NCBI GenBank assembly: GCA_964351025.1
Contig: CAYGLV010000071.1
Coordinates: 1-11,012 of the forward strand
Origin: CAYGLV01 sp964351025
Lineage (GTDB): Bacteria > Actinomycetota > Thermoleophilia > Gaiellales > Gaiellaceae
DNA length: 11,012 nt
Direction: 5' to 3'
The position numbers and the translations under genes were made by a program. Positions 7,912-11,012 of the stretch are shown here, piece by piece. Position 1 is the stretch's first letter. Every line of letters begins with the position of its first letter. Below the pieces are notes generated by a model that saw nothing but the letters and a program-made list of their open reading frames with translations, made no database searches and had not been told where the DNA came from.

Positions 7912-7917
7912 TAGGAT
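7912..7917 (+). promoter_or_regulatory. Putative -10 box (TAGGAT) for the HhH-GPD/PLD pair
   Basis: TAGGAT fits TANNNT and ends seven bases before the GTG start at 7925, as in leaderless transcripts. The best upstream hexamer, TTCCTG at 7887-7892, is a poor -35 with a long spacer of 19 bases. The AGGA inside the box could instead serve as a ribosome binding site eight bases before the GTG, so the two readings compete. Confidence 0.42.
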
Positions 7918-7924
7918 CACCGTC

Positions 7925-8494
7925 GTGGCTGCGGCGCACCCAGCGGCACTCCATTTCAGCGGGGATCCCGAAGCGGACGCGTTGCTCGCAGCCGAGCCGC
8001 TCGCGCTGCTCGTCGGCTTCGTGCTCGACCAGCAGGTGACCGTCCAGAAGGCCTTCTCCTCACCGCTCGAGCTGAAGCGCCGCCTCGGCCGGCTCGACGC
8101 GAGAGAGATCGCCGCGCTCGACACCGGCGAGCTGGAGGCCGTGTTCGCCCGGAAGCCGGCGCTCCACCGCTTCCCCACCGCGATGGCCCGCCGCGTGCAG
8201 GAGCTCTGCGCGACGGTCGCCGAGGACTACGGCGGCGACGCGGCCCGCGTCTGGGCCGAGGCCGCCGACGGCCCGGAGCTCAAGCAGCGGCTGCTCGCGC
8301 TGCCCGGGATCGGAGAGATGAAGGCGACATCGCTCGTCGCCGTCGTCGGCAAGCGCCTCGGAGCAGGCCCGCCCGGCTGGGAGGCCGTCGCCCCGAAGCA
8401 CACGTGCCTGGCCGACGTCGACTCGCCGGAGGCGCTGCTCGCCTACCAGGCCGCCAAGCGCGCGCACAAGGCGGCACTCCGAGCCGGCGCGTGA
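7925..8494 (+). CDS. HhH-GPD family base-excision-repair-like protein
   Basis: A 189-residue protein resembling the short actinobacterial HhH-GPD family (TIGR03252-like) of endonuclease III/AlkA-type glycosylase relatives. Evidence is the helix-hairpin-helix LLALPGIGEMKATSLVAVVG (123-142) with its LPGIG hairpin, an N-terminal LLVGFVLDQQVTVQKAF (28-44) like the start of this family's fold, and an Asp-containing region CLADVD (161-166) after the hairpin. Where bifunctional Nth or OGG1 has the Schiff-base Lys (LPGxGxK), this protein has Met132, with Lys133 next. There is no C-terminal four-cysteine iron-sulfur motif. Substrate and lyase activity are therefore unknown. The GTG at 7925 is chosen because the sequence becomes family-like from there and a TAGGAT/AGGA signal precedes it. 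The open frame extending far upstream is antisense to lhr. The stop shares GTGA with the PLD gene, so the two are probably co-translated. lhr is divergent, 78 bases away. Confidence 0.88.
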   Translation: MAAAHPAALHFSGDPEADALLAAEPLALLVGFVLDQQVTVQKAFSSPLELKRRLGRLDAREIAALDTGELEAVFARKPALHRFPTAMARRVQELCATVAEDYGGDAARVWAEAADGPELKQRLLALPGIGEMKATSLVAVVGKRLGAGPPGWEAVAPKHTCLADVDSPEALLAYQAAKRAHKAALRAGA

Positions 8495-9534
8495 TCGACG
8501 TCCGCACGCTCACCGACGGCGGCCAGACGGCCGCGGACATCGCAGCGGCGATCTCAGGGTTCCTCGGCGAGGCGAAGGAGAGCCTCGACCTCGCCATGTA
8601 CGAGATCCACCTCAACGGGAGCGCGGCGGAGACCGTCAAGCGCGCAGTCGTCGACGCGGTACAGCGTGGCGTGACAGTCCGACTTGTCTACAACGTCAAC
8701 CACCCCGGCCCGGTGCCGGTGCCGCCGCCGCCGCAGACGGAGCCCGAGCTGCTCGAGGGCCTGGGCGCCGAGCTGCGCGCGATTCCCGGCATCCCCGACC
8801 TCATGCACCACAAGTACGTGGTGCGCGCCCGCGACACGGTCTGGACCGGCTCGCTGAACTGGACCGAGGACGCCTGGACGATCCAGGAGAACGTCGTCGC
8901 CGTCGTCAGCTCGCCGGACATCGCCCACGCCTACACGCTCGACTTCGAGGACCTCTGGAACACGGGCTCGGTCGAGGCGACGGGCGACGTCGAGCCGCGC
9001 CCCGTTTCCGTCGACGGTATCGACGTACGGCCGTGGTTCTGTCCCGAGTACGGTGACGCGCTCGCCCACCGGATGGCGAAGAAGATCACGCGCGCGCGGA
9101 GACGCGTCCGCATCGCCTCGCCGGTGATCAGCTCGGGGCCGATCCTGTGGGCGCTCGCCGACGTCGCGTCGTCGAAGCAGGTCGACCTCACCGGTGTGGT
9201 CGACCACACGCAGGTCGAGGAAGTGGTCACGCAGTGGAGCTCGCTCGTGGCGACGCGCTGGAAGGTACCGGTGCTCAAGCTCGTGCTCTCGACCGCGAAC
9301 TTCACCGGCAAGCGCTCGACCCGCTGGGCGCCGGGCGCGAAGCACGACTACATGCATGCGAAGGTGACCGTGATCGACGACGTCGTCTTCCTCGGCAGCT
9401 TCAACCTCTCCAACTCGGGTGAGCTGAACGCCGAGAACATGCTCGAGGTGAAGGACGCCGCCCTCGCCGACCGGCTGGCGGCGTACGTGGACGGCGTGCG
9501 CGCGCGCTACCCGGCAGTCGCCCTCACGGCGTAG
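8491..9534 (+). CDS. Phospholipase-D-superfamily protein (PLDc_2-like phosphodiesterase)
   Basis: A 347-residue protein with two PLD half-domains, which in this superfamily join to form one active site cleaving phosphodiester bonds in DNA, RNA or lipids. The second motif is complete: HAKVTVID (289-296) followed by GSFNLSNSG (302-310) and Glu315. The first is HHKYVV (106-111) followed by GSLNWTEDAW (120-129) and QEN (132-134). In it, the Asp expected five residues after Lys108 is replaced by Ala113, and Asp115 is displaced by two. The essential His and Lys are kept in both. No signal peptide or membrane helix is seen, so a cytosolic nuclease-like role fits better than a cardiolipin synthase. 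A proline-rich loop (74-81) interrupts the first half. The GTG start at 8491 overlaps the glycosylase stop by four bases. Longer upstream starts lie inside that gene. Pairing with a DNA glycosylase-like protein suggests a role on damaged DNA, which is inference. Confidence 0.9.
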   Translation: MIDVRTLTDGGQTAADIAAAISGFLGEAKESLDLAMYEIHLNGSAAETVKRAVVDAVQRGVTVRLVYNVNHPGPVPVPPPPQTEPELLEGLGAELRAIPGIPDLMHHKYVVRARDTVWTGSLNWTEDAWTIQENVVAVVSSPDIAHAYTLDFEDLWNTGSVEATGDVEPRPVSVDGIDVRPWFCPEYGDALAHRMAKKITRARRRVRIASPVISSGPILWALADVASSKQVDLTGVVDHTQVEEVVTQWSSLVATRWKVPVLKLVLSTANFTGKRSTRWAPGAKHDYMHAKVTVIDDVVFLGSFNLSNSGELNAENMLEVKDAALADRLAAYVDGVRARYPAVALTA

Positions 9535-9962
9535 CGCGCGCACGCGACCAGGCCGGAGGTTTCGCCCCGCACGCAGAACACGTGCACGCCGGTCGGCGTG
9601 GAGGCCGGAAGCGAGTGGTGGAGCTGGAGCAGGCCGTCGGCGGAGGCTGTGGCTCCGATCACGTACGACACCTTGTCCTCGCCTATGAAGTCCCAGGCGG
9701 ACACGCCTTCGCTGGGCTCGAACAGCCCGGCGACGACAGTGAAGGTCTCGCCCGCGGCCGGGGCGCGAGTCGTCAGCACGACGCTGACGCCGCTCGACGG
9801 GACGGCCCGCGGCGGCACCAGGCCCGCCGGCGGAGGCGCGCCGACGACAACGGCGGCGCCCGGGGTGTCCTGGGCGCCGGCGCGGGCGGCCAGGCTGACG
9901 GTCGTCAAGACCATGGCCGCGGCTAGGACCGCAGGAACGAGAAACAGAGGCCGCAACTCCAC
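9507..9962 (-). CDS. Small secreted protein of unknown function
   Basis: A 151-residue protein with a likely Sec signal peptide: a short MELR start, a hydrophobic run from about residue 5 to 26, and ARAGAQ near 27-31 as the cleavage region. The mature part begins with a Pro/Ala-rich stretch (33-57). It continues with alternating hydrophobic residues that suggest a beta-sandwich (VSVVLTTRAP, ETFTVVAGLF, KVSYVIGA). Cys130 and Cys141 near the C-terminus (VFCVRGETSGLVACARYAV) could form a disulfide after export. No lipobox cysteine and no known domain were recognised. The GTG start at 9962 is preceded by GGGA and by a TACTCT box seven bases upstream. An internal ATG at residue 17 would cut the signal peptide and is less likely. 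Its end overlaps the convergent PLD gene by 28 bases. Confidence 0.75.
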   Translation of the reverse strand: MELRPLFLVPAVLAAAMVLTTVSLAARAGAQDTPGAAVVVGAPPPAGLVPPRAVPSSGVSVVLTTRAPAAGETFTVVAGLFEPSEGVSAWDFIGEDKVSYVIGATASADGLLQLHHSLPASTPTGVHVFCVRGETSGLVACARYAVRATAG

Positions 9963-9969
9963 GCTTCCC

Positions 9970-9975
9970 AGAGTA
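9970..9975 (-). promoter_or_regulatory. Putative -10 box (TACTCT) for the secreted-protein gene
   Basis: TACTCT on the minus strand matches TANNNT and ends seven bases before the GTG at 9962, consistent with a leaderless or near-leaderless transcript. No good -35 is seen. GGGA between box and start could also act as a weak ribosome site. Confidence 0.42.
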
Positions 9976-10022
9976 GGAACGACCGGCTCGGAACGCCATT
10001 CCCCGAAGCGGGCACGTCTGCT

Positions 10023-10052
10023 CCCCCGCTGCGGGCGCCACCCGTTCGGGGG
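10023..10052 (-). terminator. GC-rich hairpin just after the acyl-CoA dehydrogenase stop
   Basis: CCCCCG (10023-10028) pairs with CGGGGG (10047-10052). Inside, CGGG (10032-10035) pairs with CCCG (10041-10044) around a five-base loop, giving a two-tier hairpin. On the minus strand it begins three bases after the TGA at 10058-10056. There is no T-run after it, so if it terminates it is of the U-poor type common in GC-rich actinobacteria. It would separate this gene from the secreted-protein gene downstream on the same strand. Confidence 0.5.
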
Positions 10053-10055
10053 GCC

Positions 10056-11012
10056 TCAGGAGGCGCCGGCGAGCAGAAAGGCTCGCGCTTCTTTCACCAT
10101 CTCGCGCGCGATCACGAGCCGCTGCACTTCGTTCGTGCCCTCGTAGATCTGGGTGATCTTCGCGTCACGCATCATCCGCTCGACGGGGTACTCCTTGATG
10201 TAGCCGTAGCCGCCGAGGATCTGCACCGCCTCGGTCGTCACCCACATCGCAGTGTCGGTGCAGAAGAGCTTCGCCATCGCCGACGCCTTCGTCAGCTCCA
10301 CCTCGGGCACGCCCGCGTCGACCATCCGGCCGAAGCGGTAGAGGAGGCCGCGAGCGGCCTCGCAGGCGGTCTCCATGTCGGCGAGCTTGCCCGCGATCAA
10401 CTGGTGCTGCGCGATCGGCTTGCCCATCGTCTCGCGCGTCTTCGCATAGTCCAGCGCGTAGTCGGTCGCGCCCTGGGCGATACCGAGGCCCTGGGCGGCC
10501 ACCCCCGGCCGGGAGTGATCGAGAATCCGCATCGCGATCCGGAAGCCCTCCCCCTCGGCGCCGAGCAGGTTGGCGGCGGGCACGCGGGCCCCCTCGAAGA
10601 CGAGCTCGCCGGTCGTCGAGCCGGCGATGCCCATCTTCGGCTCGAGGCGTGCGACCTCGAAGCCCGGCGTCGGGGCCTCGACGACGAAGGCGGAGATGCC
10701 GGCGTGGCCGGCCTCGGGGTCGGTCTTGGCGAAGACGGTGTAGAGCGAGGCGACCTCGGCGTTCGTGATGAACCGCTTCGACCCGTCGAGGACGTAGTGG
10801 TCGCCGTCGCGGCGGGCGGTCGTGCGCATGGCGGCCGAGTCGGATCCGGAGTCGGCCTCTGTGAGCGCGTAGGCGGCGAGCCATTCGCCGGAGGCGAGCT
10901 TCGGCAGGTACCGCTGCCGCTGCTCGTCGGTGCCCGCGAGCTTGAGCCCGAGCGAGCCGAGCTCCTGCACTGCGAGCAGGAGGCCGCTCGTCGCGCACAC
11001 CTTCGAGACCTC
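10056..11012 (-). CDS. Acyl-CoA dehydrogenase, C-terminal 318 residues (5' end outside window)
   Basis: FAD-dependent enzyme that introduces the alpha,beta double bond into an acyl-CoA thioester, passing electrons to electron-transfer flavoprotein. The visible part includes the end of the N-terminal helical domain and the signature ALTEADSGSDSAA in the beta domain. The second signature is QILGGYGYIKEYPVERMMRD. IYEGTNEVQRLVIAREM follows, whose first Glu (codon 10142-10140) is the catalytic base position of short/medium-chain and branched-chain members. This points to a catabolic enzyme, with substrate chain length not determinable here. The frame is open to the right edge, so roughly the first 60-70 residues are missing, judged from the usual 380-residue length. 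The C-terminus EARAFLLAGAS is complete. A hairpin follows the stop directly. No functional link to the repair genes is evident. Confidence 0.95.
   Translation of the reverse strand, partial: EVSKVCATSGLLLAVQELGSLGLKLAGTDEQRQRYLPKLASGEWLAAYALTEADSGSDSAAMRTTARRDGDHYVLDGSKRFITNAEVASLYTVFAKTDPEAGHAGISAFVVEAPTPGFEVARLEPKMGIAGSTTGELVFEGARVPAANLLGAEGEGFRIAMRILDHSRPGVAAQGLGIAQGATDYALDYAKTRETMGKPIAQHQLIAGKLADMETACEAARGLLYRFGRMVDAGVPEVELTKASAMAKLFCTDTAMWVTTEAVQILGGYGYIKEYPVERMMRDAKITQIYEGTNEVQRLVIAREMVKEARAFLLAGAS

Noticed and set aside
3254..7924. Very long plus-strand open frames opposite lhr, including one running in frame into the HhH-GPD gene
   Set aside because: They are Arg/Ala/Asp/Leu-rich shadows from GC-rich third positions. 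Lhr motifs are clear on the other strand, and family-like sequence begins only at the GTG at 7925.
7847..7924. LexA box or PafBC/RecA-NDp promoter between lhr and the HhH-GPD gene
   Set aside because: Both motifs were looked for because the genes are repair-like. No GAAC-N4-GTTC palindrome and no TTGTCRGTG-N8-TANNNT are present.
7847..7954. N-terminal extension of Lhr to 7954
   Set aside because: The 36 extra residues are Arg-rich and unlike Lhr, and they would overlap the divergent promoter and gene start.
8554..10041. Long minus-strand open frame opposite the PLD gene
   Set aside because: It lies antisense to clear HKD motifs and has shadow composition. It also covers the secreted-protein gene in a different frame.
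1..11012. CRISPR array, tRNA, rRNA, transposase or prophage genes
   Set aside because: No spaced repeats, RNA-gene landmarks, transposase motifs or terminal inverted repeats were seen on reading both strands by eye.

Overview
The window is very GC-rich and gene-dense, with coding on both strands. GTG starts, 4-base stop/start overlaps and TANNNT boxes 6-7 bases before several start codons all fit an actinobacterium. A Thermoleophilia-like lineage (Gaiellales/Solirubrobacterales) is my guess from the gene set and was not tested. There are nine protein genes or gene fragments, no RNA genes, no insertion sequence and no CRISPR array. The largest non-coding gaps are about 93 and 78 bases.

Minus-strand block, 7846 down to 1: a full-length Lhr-type helicase (3566-7846), an unrecognised 408-residue protein (2303-3529), an unrecognised 66-residue charged helical protein (2049-2249), a two-domain cupin (1108-2052), a ParA/Soj-type ATPase (228-1064), and the first 78 codons of a Pro/Ala-rich protein that runs off the left edge. 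Successive gaps are 36 and 53 bases, then a 4-base overlap, a 43-base gap and an 8-base overlap. They could be one long transcription unit, with a possible extra promoter before the 66-residue gene.

Divergent repair locus, about 7847-9534: 78 bases separate lhr from a plus-strand pair, an HhH-GPD family DNA-glycosylase-like protein (7925-8494) and a phospholipase-D-superfamily protein (8491-9534), joined by a GTGA overlap. Helicase, glycosylase-like protein and phosphodiesterase-like protein sharing one short divergent promoter region suggests a small DNA-repair module. This is the most interesting part of the window. The family assignments rest on motifs; the joint function is inference.

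Right end: a small exported protein of unknown function (9507-9962, minus) overlaps the tail of the PLD gene by 28 bases. Beyond a GC-rich hairpin lies the C-terminal 318 residues of an acyl-CoA dehydrogenase (10056-11012, minus), cut by the right edge.

Most of the long open frames opposite these genes are GC-skew shadows and were left out.
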